This document shows positions 30,374-40,159 of a stretch of 64,000 nt of DNA, piece after piece. A program made the translations under genes and the position numbers. The DNA is from Xanthomonas boreopolis (GTDB lineage Bacteria; Pseudomonadota; Gammaproteobacteria; Xanthomonadales; Xanthomonadaceae). The stretch's first letter is position 1. Every line of letters starts with the position of its first letter. Under the pieces are notes generated by a model. The model did not search any database. It was not told where the DNA came from and saw nothing but the letters and a program-made list of their open reading frames with translations. The stretch is from assembly GCA_014654535.1 (NCBI GenBank), contig BNBA01000002.1:186001-250000 (forward strand), in the 5' to 3' direction.

Positions 30374-31309
30374 ATGGGCGTGACGTTGGCGAACGTTCTT
30401 TCCGGACAGATGGCCGGATCCGACGGCCTCCGGCCCACGTTGGCCGAACTGGCGGCGCTGCGGCGGAGCGCCGTGCGGCGGCCGCCGCCGCGGCGCGGCC
30501 GGTACGGCATGGCCGGGCCGGCCCCGGCACCGCAGCGCGGGCGCGGGATGGAGTACGCCGAATCGCGCGAGTACGTGCCTGGCGACGACGCGCGCCACAT
30601 CGACTGGCGCGTCACCGCGCGCAGCGGCCGGGCGCATACCAAGCTGTTCCAGGCCGAGCGCGAACAGCTCAGCCTGATCGTCGCCGATACCGCGCCCGCG
30701 CTCTATTTCGGTACCCGGGTGCGCTACAAGTCGGTCCAGGCCGCGCGCGCGGCCGCGGTCGCGGCATGGGCGGCGCAGCGGCGCGGCGATCGCATCGCGG
30801 CGTTGCGCGGGAGCCTGGCCGAGGCGCCGGTCGCGCCCGCGACCGGCCAGCGCGGCGTGCTGCGGGTGCTGGATGCATTGGTGCGCTGGTATGCGCAGCC
30901 GCCGCGCGAGGATGCCGGGCTTCCGGTCGCGCTCGACCATGCCGGGCGGCTGCTGCGGCCGGGCGCACGCCTGTACGTGTTCGCCGATCCGGTGAGCGCG
31001 GGTGCGGTGCCGCTGGCGCGTTGGGCCGCATTGGCGGCGCACCACGACGTCACCGCCGTGCTGCTGGTCGATCCGCTCGAAACGGCGCCGCCCTCGCAGG
31101 CACTCGCGTTCATGGCCGGCGATGCGCAGGTGCAGGTCGACCTGGGAAGCGTCGAGGGCATGCAGCGCTGGCACCAATGTTTCGGCGAGGCGGCGGCGTC
31201 GTTGCAGCGCGAGCTGGCGGCGCGGGGCGTGCGCGCGCACCTGCTGTCCACGCCCGATCCCAGCGATGCCTGGATGGGCGGCGGCGTCCGGGAGGGCGTT
31301 CCGCAATGA
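30374..31309 (+). CDS. DUF58 domain protein of the MoxR/Bat operon
   Basis: A 311-residue protein with the DUF58 signature RGMEYAESREYVPGDDARHIDWRVTAR near residues 57-85 and LFQAEREQLSLIVADTAPAL, a VWA-like fold usually found right after MoxR genes. There is no obvious transmembrane helix at the N-terminus, unlike some DUF58 proteins, so it is probably cytoplasmic or peripheral. The next gene overlaps its stop (ATGA). The ATG at 30374 is chosen; an earlier in-frame ATG at 30338 would add 12 unsupported residues. Confidence 0.9.
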   Translation: MGVTLANVLSGQMAGSDGLRPTLAELAALRRSAVRRPPPRRGRYGMAGPAPAPQRGRGMEYAESREYVPGDDARHIDWRVTARSGRAHTKLFQAEREQLSLIVADTAPALYFGTRVRYKSVQAARAAAVAAWAAQRRGDRIAALRGSLAEAPVAPATGQRGVLRVLDALVRWYAQPPREDAGLPVALDHAGRLLRPGARLYVFADPVSAGAVPLARWAALAAHHDVTAVLLVDPLETAPPSQALAFMAGDAQVQVDLGSVEGMQRWHQCFGEAAASLQRELAARGVRAHLLSTPDPSDAWMGGGVREGVPQ

Positions 31310-31761
31310 GCCCGGCGCAGCTGCCGTTGCGGGACGTCCACCTGCCGCCCGCGCCGTCGTGGTGGCCGCCGGCGCCGGGCTGGTGGATCGTGTTCGGGAT
31401 CCTCGCGCTGCTCCTCGGCGTTGCGTCGGCATGGTGGTGGCGCCGTCGGCGGCAGCGTGCGCGCTGGCTGGCGTCGTTCGACCGCGAGGTCGCGGCCGCG
31501 CCGGACGATGCCGGCCGCCTGGCCGCGTTGTCCTCGCTGCTGCGCCGGGCTGCGCGCCGGGTCGAGCCGGGGGCGGACCGCTTGCAGGGCGAAGCGTGGT
31601 TGCGGCTGCTCGACGGCGCCAAGCGGCGCGACTTCAGCCAGGGCATCGGGCGGGTGTTGCTGGAAGGCGGCTTCCAGCGCGATCCGCAGGTCGAACGGTT
31701 GGCGCAGGTCGAGGCGTTGGTGCGCCGGCGCTTCGTCGAACTGATGGCGGGGCGGCGATGA
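31306..31761 (+). CDS. DUF4381 membrane protein of the Bat operon
   Basis: A 151-residue protein with one strong transmembrane helix (residues 27-46, WWIVFGILALLLGVASAWWW) preceded by the proline/tryptophan-rich LPLRDVHLPPAPSWWPPAPGWW, typical of DUF4381. A basic RRRRQRAR stretch follows the helix, then a soluble helical domain with LLRRAARRVEPGADRL and RRFVEL. It overlaps the genes on both sides by four bases, so translation of the whole operon is coupled. The function is unknown beyond its constant association with MoxR and VWA proteins. Confidence 0.88.
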   Translation: MSPAQLPLRDVHLPPAPSWWPPAPGWWIVFGILALLLGVASAWWWRRRRQRARWLASFDREVAAAPDDAGRLAALSSLLRRAARRVEPGADRLQGEAWLRLLDGAKRRDFSQGIGRVLLEGGFQRDPQVERLAQVEALVRRRFVELMAGRR

Positions 31762-32768
31762 ACGGCTTCGATCCGGCGCAATGGCAGCCGTGGTTCTCGC
31801 AGTTCGCCTGGCCGTGGGCTTGGGCGCTGCTGCCGCTGCCGTTGCTGATGCGCCTGCTGCCGCGTCGGGCCGAACGCCAGGCGGCGCTGAAGGTGCCGTA
31901 TCCGGAACGGATCCGCGAGCTGGCGCAGGCGACGACGCTGTCGCACCTGCGTCCGGGACGCTGGCTGGCCTGGTTGGCCTGGGCGCTGCTGTGCGCGGCC
32001 CTGGCGCGCCCGCAGGTGCTCGGCGAGCCCATCAGCCCGCCCCAGCAGGCGCGGCAGATGATGCTCGCGGTGGACCTGTCCGGCAGCATGAGCGAACCGG
32101 ACATGGAGCTGGGCGGCCGCGTCGTCGACCGGCTGACCGCGGCCAAGGCGGTGCTGGCCGATTTCCTCGACCGCCGCGAGGGCGACCGGGTCGGCCTGCT
32201 GGTGTTCGGGCAGAAGGCGTATGCGCTGACGCCGCTCACCGCCGATCTCGCTTCGGTGCGCGACCAACTGCGCGACAGCGTGGTCGGGCTGGCCGGGCGC
32301 GAGACCGCGCTGGGCGACGGAATCGCGTTGTCGGTCAAGCGCCTGCGCGACCAGCCGAGCGGGCAACGCGTCCTGATCGTGCTCACCGATGGCGTCAATA
32401 CCGCCGGCGTGCTCGATCCGCTCAAGGCCGCCGAGCTGGCCAAGGCCGAAGGCGTGCGGGTATACACGATCGCCTTCGGCAGCGATGGCGGCGGCATGTC
32501 GCTGTTCGGCATTCCCGTGCAGGCCGGCGACGAGGACCCGGTGGACGAGAAGACCCTGCGCGCGGTCGCCGAGCGGACCGGCGGGCGTTTCTTCCGCGCC
32601 CGCGATACCGCGGGATTGGCGCAGATCTACGCCGAACTCGACCAGCTCGAGCCGGTCGCCGCCGCGGCGCCGGCGGTGCAGCCGCGGATCGAACGCTATG
32701 CATGGCCGCTGGCGGCGGCGCTGCTGCTGGCCGGCTTGGCTTTCGTGTTGCCGGCGAGGTGGCGATGA
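31758..32768 (+). CDS. VWA domain membrane protein (BatA-like)
   Basis: A 336-residue protein with N-terminal hydrophobic segments (WPWAWALLPLPLLMRLL and WLAWLAWALLCAAL), a VWA domain beginning near residue 95 with an intact MIDAS metal site (AVDLSGSMS, the threonine in GRETALGDGIALS and LTDGVNTAG), and a C-terminal helix (YAWPLAAALLLAGLAFVLP). This is the BatA arrangement: the VWA domain is held between membrane helices at the inner membrane. It overlaps DUF4381 and the next VWA gene by four bases each. Confidence 0.92.
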   Translation: MNGFDPAQWQPWFSQFAWPWAWALLPLPLLMRLLPRRAERQAALKVPYPERIRELAQATTLSHLRPGRWLAWLAWALLCAALARPQVLGEPISPPQQARQMMLAVDLSGSMSEPDMELGGRVVDRLTAAKAVLADFLDRREGDRVGLLVFGQKAYALTPLTADLASVRDQLRDSVVGLAGRETALGDGIALSVKRLRDQPSGQRVLIVLTDGVNTAGVLDPLKAAELAKAEGVRVYTIAFGSDGGGMSLFGIPVQAGDEDPVDEKTLRAVAERTGGRFFRARDTAGLAQIYAELDQLEPVAAAAPAVQPRIERYAWPLAAALLLAGLAFVLPARWR

Positions 32769-34558
32769 ACGCCGCGCTGCAGGACTGGAACGCCTTCCTG
32801 GGCGCGCTGCATTTCCTGCGCCCGGGCTGGCTGTGGGCGTTGCTCGCGGTACCGCTGGCGGTCGCGCTGTGGGTGTTGCGCCGGCGTCGTGGCGAGGTGT
32901 GGAAGCACAACGTCGATGCGCACCTGTTGCCGCACCTGCTGGTTCCGGGCACGCGGCGCGCCTGGGGCGGGCTGGTCGCGCTGGTGCTGGGCACGGTGCT
33001 GGCGATCCTGGCGTTGGCCGGGCCGAGCTGGCGCCAGCAGGAACAGCCGCTGTATCGCCCGCACCAGCCTTTGGTGATCGCCCTCGACCTGTCCACCAGC
33101 GCGCTGGCCGGCGATCTGCCGCCGTCGCGATTGCTGCAGGCGCGCGCCAAGCTGGCCACGCTGCTGCGCGAGCGCCGCGGCGGCGACGTCGCGTTGCTGG
33201 CGTATGCCGGCGAGAGCTTCACGGTGGCGCCGCTGACCGAGGACGCGGCCAACGTCGCGCTGTTCCTCGATGCGCTGTCGCCGGACGTGATGCCGGTGGA
33301 CGGCAAGCGGGCCGATCGCGCGATCGAGGCGGCGGCGTCCCTGCTGGCGCAGGCGGGCTATCGCCAGGGCGACATCCTGCTGCTGACCGACCAGGCCGAT
33401 GCGCGCACGCGCGCCGCGGCCGCGGCGGCGCTGCAACGGGGTTTCCGCGTGTCCGCGCTGGGCCTGGGCACCGCAAATGGCAGCGCCTACCGCGATCTGC
33501 AGGGACGGATCGAGCAGGCGCGCCTGGACGAGGACGCGTTGCGGGCGCTGGCCGGCAGCGGCGGCGGCCGCTATGCACGCCTGACCGTCGACGACGCCGA
33601 CCTGCGCAGCCTGGGCGTGCTGGATCCGGCACGGGCGCAGGCGGGAGCCGATGCGTCGTCCAATGGCCAGGCCTGGCTCGACGATGGCTACTGGCTGCTG
33701 CCGCCGGTGATGCTGCTGGCCCTGCTGGCGTTCCGCCGGCGCGGGGTCGCGGCCTCCGTGCTGGCGTTGGGCCTGTGCCTGCCGCTGGCCTTTCCGGCGC
33801 GGGCCGCCGACGAGGGCGGCTGGTGGCGCCGTGCCGACCAGGTGCGGCAGCAGCGCATCGAGCAGGGCGTGCAGGCGTATCGCAAGGGCGATTTCGCGCG
33901 CGCGCAGCAGGCGTTCGACGGCATCGACAGCGACGAGGCGCAGTACAACCTCGGCAATGCACTGGCGAGGCAGGGGCGCTACGACGATGCCATCGCCGCT
34001 TACGACCGCGCGCTCGCGTTGCACCCGGGCATGCCCGACGCCGTCGCCAACCGCGCCGCGGTCGAGGCGGCGCGCAAGCGCCGGCAGAACGGCCAGAAGC
34101 AGGGCCAGTCGGGCCAACAGGAGGGACGGCAGCCGCCATCCTCGTCGTCCCCCGGCAATGGCACATCGCAACCGCCGCAGGACGCGCGCGACCGGTCGTC
34201 GCAGCAGGACGATGGGCAGGCGCCCTCGCAGCAGGAGGATCCTCGGCAGGACAAGCCGCAGGACGGCCAGGGCCGCAACGGCAAGGAACCGCCGCCACAG
34301 GACCCGAAGGCCGAGGATGCCCAGGCGCAGCAACAGGCCAACCGGGCGCAGCAGCAGCGCATGCAACAGGCCCTGGACCGGCAGGACCCGGCGCGCAAGC
34401 CGGACGCGGCGGCGACGCGGGCGGATGAAACGCCGCAGCAGCGCGAGCAGCGCCAGGCGGTCGAGGCATGGATGCGGCGCGTGCCGGACGATCCGGGCAG
34501 CCTGCTGCGGGCCAAGTTCCGGCTCGAATACGAACGCAAGCAACGGGAAGGGCAATGA
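32765..34558 (+). CDS. VWA-TPR fusion protein (BatB joined to BatC)
   Basis: A 597-residue protein joining what are separate genes in other phyla. Residues 20-100 have two membrane helices, residues 100-290 a VWA domain with the MIDAS motif ALDLSTSALAG, and further helices lie near residues 305-345, the last of them ending PARAADEGGWW like a signal-peptide junction. Then come TPR units (QGVQAYRKGDFARAQQAFDG, then YNLGNALARQGRYDDAIAAYDRALALHPG) and a long Gln/Pro/Asp-rich disordered tail (residues 440-560) before a conserved end (EAWMRRVPDDPGSLLRAKFR). The VWA half matches BatB and the TPR half BatC. The fusion fits their working as one complex. Confidence 0.9.
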   Translation: MNAALQDWNAFLGALHFLRPGWLWALLAVPLAVALWVLRRRRGEVWKHNVDAHLLPHLLVPGTRRAWGGLVALVLGTVLAILALAGPSWRQQEQPLYRPHQPLVIALDLSTSALAGDLPPSRLLQARAKLATLLRERRGGDVALLAYAGESFTVAPLTEDAANVALFLDALSPDVMPVDGKRADRAIEAAASLLAQAGYRQGDILLLTDQADARTRAAAAAALQRGFRVSALGLGTANGSAYRDLQGRIEQARLDEDALRALAGSGGGRYARLTVDDADLRSLGVLDPARAQAGADASSNGQAWLDDGYWLLPPVMLLALLAFRRRGVAASVLALGLCLPLAFPARAADEGGWWRRADQVRQQRIEQGVQAYRKGDFARAQQAFDGIDSDEAQYNLGNALARQGRYDDAIAAYDRALALHPGMPDAVANRAAVEAARKRRQNGQKQGQSGQQEGRQPPSSSSPGNGTSQPPQDARDRSSQQDDGQAPSQQEDPRQDKPQDGQGRNGKEPPPQDPKAEDAQAQQQANRAQQQRMQQALDRQDPARKPDAAATRADETPQQREQRQAVEAWMRRVPDDPGSLLRAKFRLEYERKQREGQ

Positions 34559-36249
34559 ATCCTCGGCAAGCCTCGTCGACATGGGGATGGATGCCGTCCG
34601 TGCTGCTGCTGGCGCTGGCCGGCGCGGCGCAGGCGGAAACGCGCGCCTGGCTCGACCGCGATGCGGTGGCCGTCGGCGAGCCGGTCACGCTCAACATCGA
34701 GACCGACCAGGGCTCGGTGGTGCCCGATTACTCGCCGTTGCGCGGCGATTTCTCGCTCAGCGGCGAGAGCAGCAGCCGGCAGATGCAGGTGGTGAACGGG
34801 GCGATGTCGGTGCGCGCGCTGTTCGGCGTCGTGCTGACGCCGCGGCGTGCCGGCGACCTGGCGATCCCGGCGCTGCGGGTCGGCGGCGAGACCACCGCAC
34901 CGCTGCGGCTGCGCGTCTCCGGCGACGCGCGGGACGCCGCGCCGGCGGCCGTGCAGGGCAACGAGCGGGTGTTCGTCGAGACCGTCGTGGACGACAAGCA
35001 GCCCTACGTGCAGCAGAGCGTGGGCGTGGTGGTGCGGCTGTACTTCGCCACCCAACTGGCCTCGGGCGAACTGGACCTGGCCACGCCGGACGGCGCCTCG
35101 CTGCAGCGTGTCGGCGACGACGTCAGTTCGGTGAAGACGGTCAACGGCCGCCAGTACAACGTGGTCGAACGGCGCTTCCTGCTGGTGCCCGAGCGCAGCG
35201 GTCCGCTGGCCTTGCCGGGCGCGCGGTTCGACGGCCGCGCGATAGGCGGCTTCTTCGACGATTTCTTCGATCGCGGGAGCGGCACGTTGAGCGCCCGCGG
35301 CGCCAGCCAGACGCTGCAGGTGCGTGCGCAGCCGGACGACGCGCCGCAGCCGTGGCTGCCGCTGCACGACCTGCGCCTGCGCTATACCGCCACGCCGCAG
35401 CAGGCCATCGCGGGGCAGGCGGTGCAGGTAGTGGTGGAGGCCACCGCCGAAGGCGCGACCCGGTCCCAGTTCCCCGACCTGCCGACGCCGACCGTGGCCG
35501 ATGCCCAGGTATTCGCCGAGCCGGCGCAGTACGACGAGCGCTTCGTCGGTGGCACGCCGCAGCTAAAACTCACCCGTCGCTATTCGATCGTGCCCAACCG
35601 GGCCGGCGCGCTGGTGGTGCCCGGCCTGCGCATGGACTGGTGGGACGTGGCGGCCGGTGCCGCGCGCGAGGCGCGCCTGCCCGACATCAAGTTGCAGGTG
35701 GCGCCCGGGAGCGGTGGCTTCGCCACCCCGCCACCGCCGGTGCCGGCGCAGTCCGCGCCGGCGGAAGCGAGCACGCGAGCGCCTGGCAACGACGTGGAGG
35801 CTGGCGCGGCCGCGCCGCGGCCATGGCGCTGGATCGGCCTGGCCGGCCTGTTCGCGTTGCTCTGGCTGGCGACGCTGGCCTGGGCGCTGGTGCGCCGCCC
35901 GGCCGCGCGCGCGCCGGCTGCGGCCGTGGCGAAGGGGTCGGGCGCCACGCCGGCGCCGTGCTACGCCCTGGCCGACCTGCGCCGCGCGCTGGACGCCGAC
36001 GGCCTGGACGAGGTCGGGCGGGTGCTGTGCGCGATGGGCGGCGTGCCCGACCTGGACCAGGTCGTGGCGAAGCTGGATTCCGCGCCGCAGCGCGAGGCCA
36101 TCGTGCGCCTGCAGCGGGCGCGCTGGGCCGGCGAGGGCGACGTGGCCGGCGCCCGCCAGGCCTTGCGCGAAGCGTTCCGGCAGGGGCCGCAGTGGCGCGC
36201 CGCCGCACCCCGGGAGCAGGACGCGCTGGAATCGCTTTATCCGCGGTGA
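34555..36249 (+). CDS. BatD family protein
   Basis: A 564-residue BatD-like protein. A signal peptide ends AQA near residue 27 (VLLLALAGAAQAETRAWLDRDAV), followed by Ig-like beta domains (VAVGEPVTLNIET, DYSPLRGDFSLSGE, RRAGDLAIPALRVGGETT), a proline-rich linker near residues 395-420, and one transmembrane helix (WIGLAGLFALLWLATLAWALV) leading to a cytoplasmic helical tail. The large part is thus periplasmic. It ends the MoxR operon, and a REP-like palindrome follows. Proposed roles of Bat proteins include envelope-stress tolerance; the sequence does not say more. Confidence 0.9.
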   Translation: MNPRQASSTWGWMPSVLLLALAGAAQAETRAWLDRDAVAVGEPVTLNIETDQGSVVPDYSPLRGDFSLSGESSSRQMQVVNGAMSVRALFGVVLTPRRAGDLAIPALRVGGETTAPLRLRVSGDARDAAPAAVQGNERVFVETVVDDKQPYVQQSVGVVVRLYFATQLASGELDLATPDGASLQRVGDDVSSVKTVNGRQYNVVERRFLLVPERSGPLALPGARFDGRAIGGFFDDFFDRGSGTLSARGASQTLQVRAQPDDAPQPWLPLHDLRLRYTATPQQAIAGQAVQVVVEATAEGATRSQFPDLPTPTVADAQVFAEPAQYDERFVGGTPQLKLTRRYSIVPNRAGALVVPGLRMDWWDVAAGAAREARLPDIKLQVAPGSGGFATPPPPVPAQSAPAEASTRAPGNDVEAGAAAPRPWRWIGLAGLFALLWLATLAWALVRRPAARAPAAAVAKGSGATPAPCYALADLRRALDADGLDEVGRVLCAMGGVPDLDQVVAKLDSAPQREAIVRLQRARWAGEGDVAGARQALREAFRQGPQWRAAAPREQDALESLYPR

Positions 36250-36283
36250 TCGCGGATGCTCCGCTTCCGTGCGGGGGCGGCTT

Positions 36284-36355
36284 CTGTGGGAGCGGCTTCA
36301 GCCGCGATGGGGCTTTCCCGATAACGCTCCATCGCGGCTGGAGCCGCTCCCACAG
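36284..36355. repeat. REP-like palindrome after the Bat operon
   Basis: Arms 36284-36310 and 36329-36355 (CTGTGGGAGCGGCTTCAGCC... and its inverse) match at 26 of 27 positions around an 18-nt loop. It is a full-length example of the GCGGCTTCAGCCGCGATGG type of palindrome and is placed where the operon mRNA should end; it may act as terminator or 3' stabiliser. Nothing else is seen in the 226-bp gap before the symporter. Confidence 0.85.
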
Positions 36356-36475
36356 GGGGCTTGCGCGGGAGGGTTGGCGTGACCTGGGTCCCGGTAGGGT
36401 TGGGCGCGTCCGGCCCGGCGGCCGGGCCGGGCCTGCTAAGCTCGCGGTTTGTTCAGCCGACAGCAGGTAATGCCG

Positions 36476-37822
36476 ATGACCCCAGCCCCCTCCGCGCCTC
36501 GCAAGAAGCTTCCGCTGCATTGGAAGATGGGCATCGGCTTCGGCGTCGGCCTGCTGCTGGGACTGGTGAGCTACTACCTGGCCGGGGACGCCGGCTGGGT
36601 GCGCGGGGTGACCACCTGGGTCACCACGCCGCTGTCCAAGCTGTTCCTCAACCTGATCTTCATGCTGATCGTGCCGCTGCTGTTCTCGGCGCTGGTGATG
36701 GGCGTGACCGAGATGGGCGACATCCGCGCGCTCGGCCGGATCGGCTGGAAGACCCTGGGCTACACCGTGGTGTTGTCCGGCGTGGCCGTGCTGCTGGGGC
36801 TGGTGCTGGTCAACGTGCTCAAGCCGGGCGCGGGCGTGGACCCGCAGCTGGCGCAGCAGTTGCTGGCCGAGAACGCCGAGCGCAGCCGCGAGATCGTCGC
36901 CTCCAGCGGCACCCAGCCCAAGGGCATGGACATGCTGATGTCGATCGTGCCGAGCAACGTGGTCGAGGCGGCCTCCAGCAACGGCGCGATCCTGTCGCTG
37001 ATGTTCTTCGCGGTGATGTTCGGCGTCGGCATGGTGCTCGCGCCGCAGGACAAGGTGGATACGCTCCGGCGCGGCATCGAGGGCGTGTTCGAGATCTCGA
37101 TGACGCTGATCGGGCTGGTGATCCGCCTGGCGCCCTACGCGGTGGCCTGCTTCATGTTCAACCTGGCCGCGCTGTTCGGCTTCGACCTGCTGGTGAAGCT
37201 GGGCGCCTATGTCGGCGTGGTGGTGCTGGCGCTGGGCCTGCACATGGTGGTCAGCTACGGGCTGGCGGTGTGGTTCGCCGGACGCTCGCCGCTGCGCTTC
37301 TTCCGCGAGACGCAGGAGGCGACGGTGATGGCGTTCTCGACCGCCTCGAGCAATGCCACGCTGCCGACCGCGTTGCGCGTGGCCGACCAGATGGGGCTGC
37401 CGCACAAGGTATCGCGCTTCGTGCTGACGGTGGGCGCGACCGCCAACCAGAACGGCACCGCCTTGTTCGAGGGCGTGACGGTGATCTTCCTGGCGCAGTT
37501 CTTCGGCGTGGAGCTGAGCCTGTGGCAGCAGTTCACGGTGATGCTGGTGTGCATCCTCGGCGGCATCGGCACGGCCGGCGTGCCGTCCGGTTCGCTGCCG
37601 GTGGTGGCGCTGATCTGCGCGATGGTGGGCGTCAACCCGGTCGGCATCGGCCTGATCCTGGGCGTGAACCACTTCCTGGACATGTGCCGGACCGCGCTCA
37701 ACGTCACCGGCGACCTGGCCCTGACCACGCTGGTGTCCAAGGGCGAGAGCGACGAGGCGGAAAAGCCGGGATCCGGGGCGCAGGGACCCGGGAAGAGCGT
37801 CGGTGCGGAGGGAGCCGCGTGA
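36476..37822 (+). CDS. dicarboxylate/amino acid:cation symporter (DAACS family)
   Basis: A 448-residue inner-membrane symporter of the GltP/DctA type, importing glutamate, aspartate or C4-dicarboxylates with protons or sodium. Helices are visible from residue 15 ([20 protein letters not shown]) onward, with family motifs [16 protein letters not shown] (hairpin 1), [21 protein letters not shown] (hairpin 2) and [17 protein letters not shown]. The last position has [11 protein letters not shown] where many DctA proteins have DRFRTMVNV, so the exact substrate is open. Start codons at 36470 and 36476 are both possible; AGGT at 36465 favours the second. Its last ~20 codons ([17 protein letters not shown]) lie in repeat-like DNA. 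Confidence 0.9.
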   Translation: MTPAPSAPRKKLPLHWKMGIGFGVGLLLGLVSYYLAGDAGWVRGVTTWVTTPLSKLFLNLIFMLIVPLLFSALVMGVTEMGDIRALGRIGWKTLGYTVVLSGVAVLLGLVLVNVLKPGAGVDPQLAQQLLAENAERSREIVASSGTQPKGMDMLMSIVPSNVVEAASSNGAILSLMFFAVMFGVGMVLAPQDKVDTLRRGIEGVFEISMTLIGLVIRLAPYAVACFMFNLAALFGFDLLVKLGAYVGVVVLALGLHMVVSYGLAVWFAGRSPLRFFRETQEATVMAFSTASSNATLPTALRVADQMGLPHKVSRFVLTVGATANQNGTALFEGVTVIFLAQFFGVELSLWQQFTVMLVCILGGIGTAGVPSGSLPVVALICAMVGVNPVGIGLILGVNHFLDMCRTALNVTGDLALTTLVSKGESDEAEKPGSGAQGPGKSVGAEGAA

Positions 37823-37947
37823 AGGCCCCGTCGCGGCCTGCGCCGTTCTTGCAAGCACGAAAGCAGGGGATGCTGGTGGAAGCGGCTTCGGCAGCCACTC
37901 CATCGGCGTAGGCGTTTGCGGGACCCGGAACCCGGGTCCGGCTTCTC
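37761..37947. repeat. possible diverged MITE-like element spanning the symporter 3' end and the gap before tkt
   Basis: The left sequence AAAAGCCGGGATCCGGGG (37761 on) and the right sequence (37920-37947, reading GAGAAGCCGGACCCGGG on the minus strand) are inverted and both resemble the ends of the elements at 4952 and 21338. Between them is a partial GCGGCTTC palindrome near 37880-37900. If real, its left end supplies the last codons of the symporter gene. The rest of the 214-bp gap before transketolase has no gene. Confidence 0.45.
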
Positions 37948-38036
37948 ATGACTTATCCGGACAGGGGTGGGACAATGTAGGGCCCGGGCGCCCTGCGGCG
38001 CCCATCCCGTCGCCTCCGGAACCTCCCTCGCCGCTC

Positions 38037-40034
38037 ATGACCCAGCCCACCCGCCGCCAGCTGGCCAACGCCATCCGTTTCCTCGCCGCCGATGCGGTGC
38101 AAGCCGCCAACTCCGGCCATCCCGGCATGCCGATGGGCATGGCCGACATCGCCGAAGTGCTGTGGAACGACTTCCTCCGCCACAACCCGAACGACCCGAA
38201 GTGGTTCAACCGCGATCGCTTCGTGCTGTCCAACGGCCACGGCTCGATGCTGCAGTACGCGCTGCTGCACCTGTCCGGCTACGACCTGCCGCTGGACGAA
38301 CTCAAGCGCTTCCGCCAGCTGCACAGCAAGACCGCCGGGCATCCCGAGCGCAGCGAGACCCCCGGGGTGGAGACCACCACCGGCCCGCTCGGCCAGGGCT
38401 TCGCCAACGCGGTCGGCTTCGCGCTGGCCGAGAAGCTGCTGGCGCAGCGCTTCAACCGCCCCGAGCACGAGATCGTCGACCACCGCACCTGGGTGTTCAT
38501 GGGCGACGGCTGCCTGATGGAAGGCGTCTCGCACGAGGCCGCCTCGTTGGCCGGCACCTGGGGCCTGGGCAAGCTGACCGCGTTCTGGGACAACAACCAC
38601 ATCTCGATCGACGGCAACACCGAAGGCTGGTTCACCGACAACACGCCGGAGCGCTTCGAGGCCTATGGCTGGCACGTGATCCGCGACGTGGACGGCCATG
38701 ACCCGGACCAGATCAAGGCCGCGATCGAGGCCGCCCTGGCCGAGGAAGGCAAGCCGACGCTGATCTGCTGCCGCACCGTCATCGGCTTCGGCTCGCCGAA
38801 CAAGGCCGGCAAGGAATCCTCGCACGGCGCCGCGCTGGGCAAGGACGAGCTGGAGGCCACCCGCAAGGCGCTGGACTGGCCGTACGGCCCGTTCGAGATC
38901 CCGCAGGAAATCTACGACGGCTGGCGCGCCACCGGTGCCGGCGCGCTGCGCCAGGCCGAGTGGGAGCAGGCGTTCGACAAGTACGCGCGCCAGTACCCGG
39001 CCGAGGCCGCCGAGCTGACCCGCCGCTCGCATGGCGAACTGCCGACCGCGTTCCTGGCCGAGGCCGATGCGTTCATCGCCAAGGTCCAGGCCGACGGCCC
39101 GACCATCGCCTCGCGCAAGGCGTCGCAGAACACCATCGAGGCGTTCGCGCCGCTGCTGCCGGAACTGGTCGGCGGCTCGGCCGACCTGGCGCATTCCAAC
39201 CTGACCTTGTGGAAGGCCAGCAAGTCGGTCGCCACCGACGACCCGAACGCTAACTACGTCTACTACGGTGTGCGCGAGTTCGGCATGACTGCGATCGCGA
39301 ACGGCCTGGCGCTGCATGGCGGCTTCATCCCGTTCGACGCGACGTTCCTGGTGTTCAGCGACTACGCGCGCAACGGCGTGCGCATGAGCGCGCTGATCCC
39401 GGCGCACGCGATCCACGTCTACACCCACGATTCGATCGGCCTGGGCGAGGACGGCCCGACCCACCAGCCGGTCGAGCACCTGGCCTCGCTGCGCTACATC
39501 CCCAACAACGACGTGTGGCGCCCGTGCGACGCGGTCGAGTCGGCCGTGGCCTGGAAGGCGGCGATCCTGCGCAAGGACGGCCCGAGCTGCCTGGTGTTCA
39601 GCCGCCAGAACCTGCAGCACCAGCCGCGCAGCGCCGAGCAGGTGAGCCTGATCGAGCGCGGCGGCTACGTGCTCGCCGACAGCGAAGGCCACCCGGAGGT
39701 GATCCTGATCGCCACCGGCTCGGAGGTCGGCCTGGCGGTGGAAGCGAAGAAGACGCTGGACGCCGAAGGCATCAAGACGCGCGTGGTGTCGATGCCTTCG
39801 ACCGACGTGTTCGAGCGCCAGGACGCGGCCTACCGCGAGGCGGTGCTGCCGAACGCGGTGCGCAAGCGCGTGGCGGTGGAAGCCGGCGTCACCGGCTTCT
39901 GGCGCCAGTACGTGGGCCTGGACGGCGCGGTGGTCGGCATCGACACCTTCGGCGCCTCGGCGCCGGCCGACGAGCTGTACAAGCACTTCCGCATCACCGC
40001 CGCGCACGTGGTGGAAGCGGCCAAGGCGCTGTAA
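38037..40034 (+). CDS. tkt: transketolase
   Basis: A 665-residue thiamine-diphosphate enzyme moving two-carbon units between sugar phosphates in the pentose phosphate and related pathways. It has the N-terminal [18 protein letters not shown], the phosphate-binding [15 protein letters not shown], the ThDP motif [13 protein letters not shown]...[10 protein letters not shown], the catalytic Glu414 in [12 protein letters not shown], and [17 protein letters not shown]. Length and motif order are normal. The ATG at 38037 is chosen from the family start [17 protein letters not shown]. It lies near the glycolytic genes further downstream but is separated from them by about nine kilobases of unrelated genes. 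Confidence 0.97.
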   Translation: MTQPTRRQLANAIRFLAADAVQAANSGHPGMPMGMADIAEVLWNDFLRHNPNDPKWFNRDRFVLSNGHGSMLQYALLHLSGYDLPLDELKRFRQLHSKTAGHPERSETPGVETTTGPLGQGFANAVGFALAEKLLAQRFNRPEHEIVDHRTWVFMGDGCLMEGVSHEAASLAGTWGLGKLTAFWDNNHISIDGNTEGWFTDNTPERFEAYGWHVIRDVDGHDPDQIKAAIEAALAEEGKPTLICCRTVIGFGSPNKAGKESSHGAALGKDELEATRKALDWPYGPFEIPQEIYDGWRATGAGALRQAEWEQAFDKYARQYPAEAAELTRRSHGELPTAFLAEADAFIAKVQADGPTIASRKASQNTIEAFAPLLPELVGGSADLAHSNLTLWKASKSVATDDPNANYVYYGVREFGMTAIANGLALHGGFIPFDATFLVFSDYARNGVRMSALIPAHAIHVYTHDSIGLGEDGPTHQPVEHLASLRYIPNNDVWRPCDAVESAVAWKAAILRKDGPSCLVFSRQNLQHQPRSAEQVSLIERGGYVLADSEGHPEVILIATGSEVGLAVEAKKTLDAEGIKTRVVSMPSTDVFERQDAAYREAVLPNAVRKRVAVEAGVTGFWRQYVGLDGAVVGIDTFGASAPADELYKHFRITAAHVVEAAKAL

Positions 40035-40067
40035 GCCCGGGCTGCCTTCGATCCGGCGATGCTCGAG

Positions 40068-40091
40068 AAGGGCCGGCGCAAGCCGGCCCTT
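40068..40091. terminator. hairpin between convergent transketolase and acetyl-CoA hydrolase genes
   Basis: AAGGGCCGGC (40068-40077) pairs perfectly with GCCGGCCCTT (40082-40091) around a GCAA loop. It sits 33 bp after the tkt stop in the convergent gap. The following CGACCTT is only weakly T-rich, so efficiency is uncertain, but position fits a two-way terminator. Confidence 0.65.
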
Positions 40092-40159
40092 CGACCTTGG
40101 CGGGATCGCCGCGCCCGCCGGCCGGGATTTCCCCGGTCCCGTGCCGCGCTCCGCGTCGA

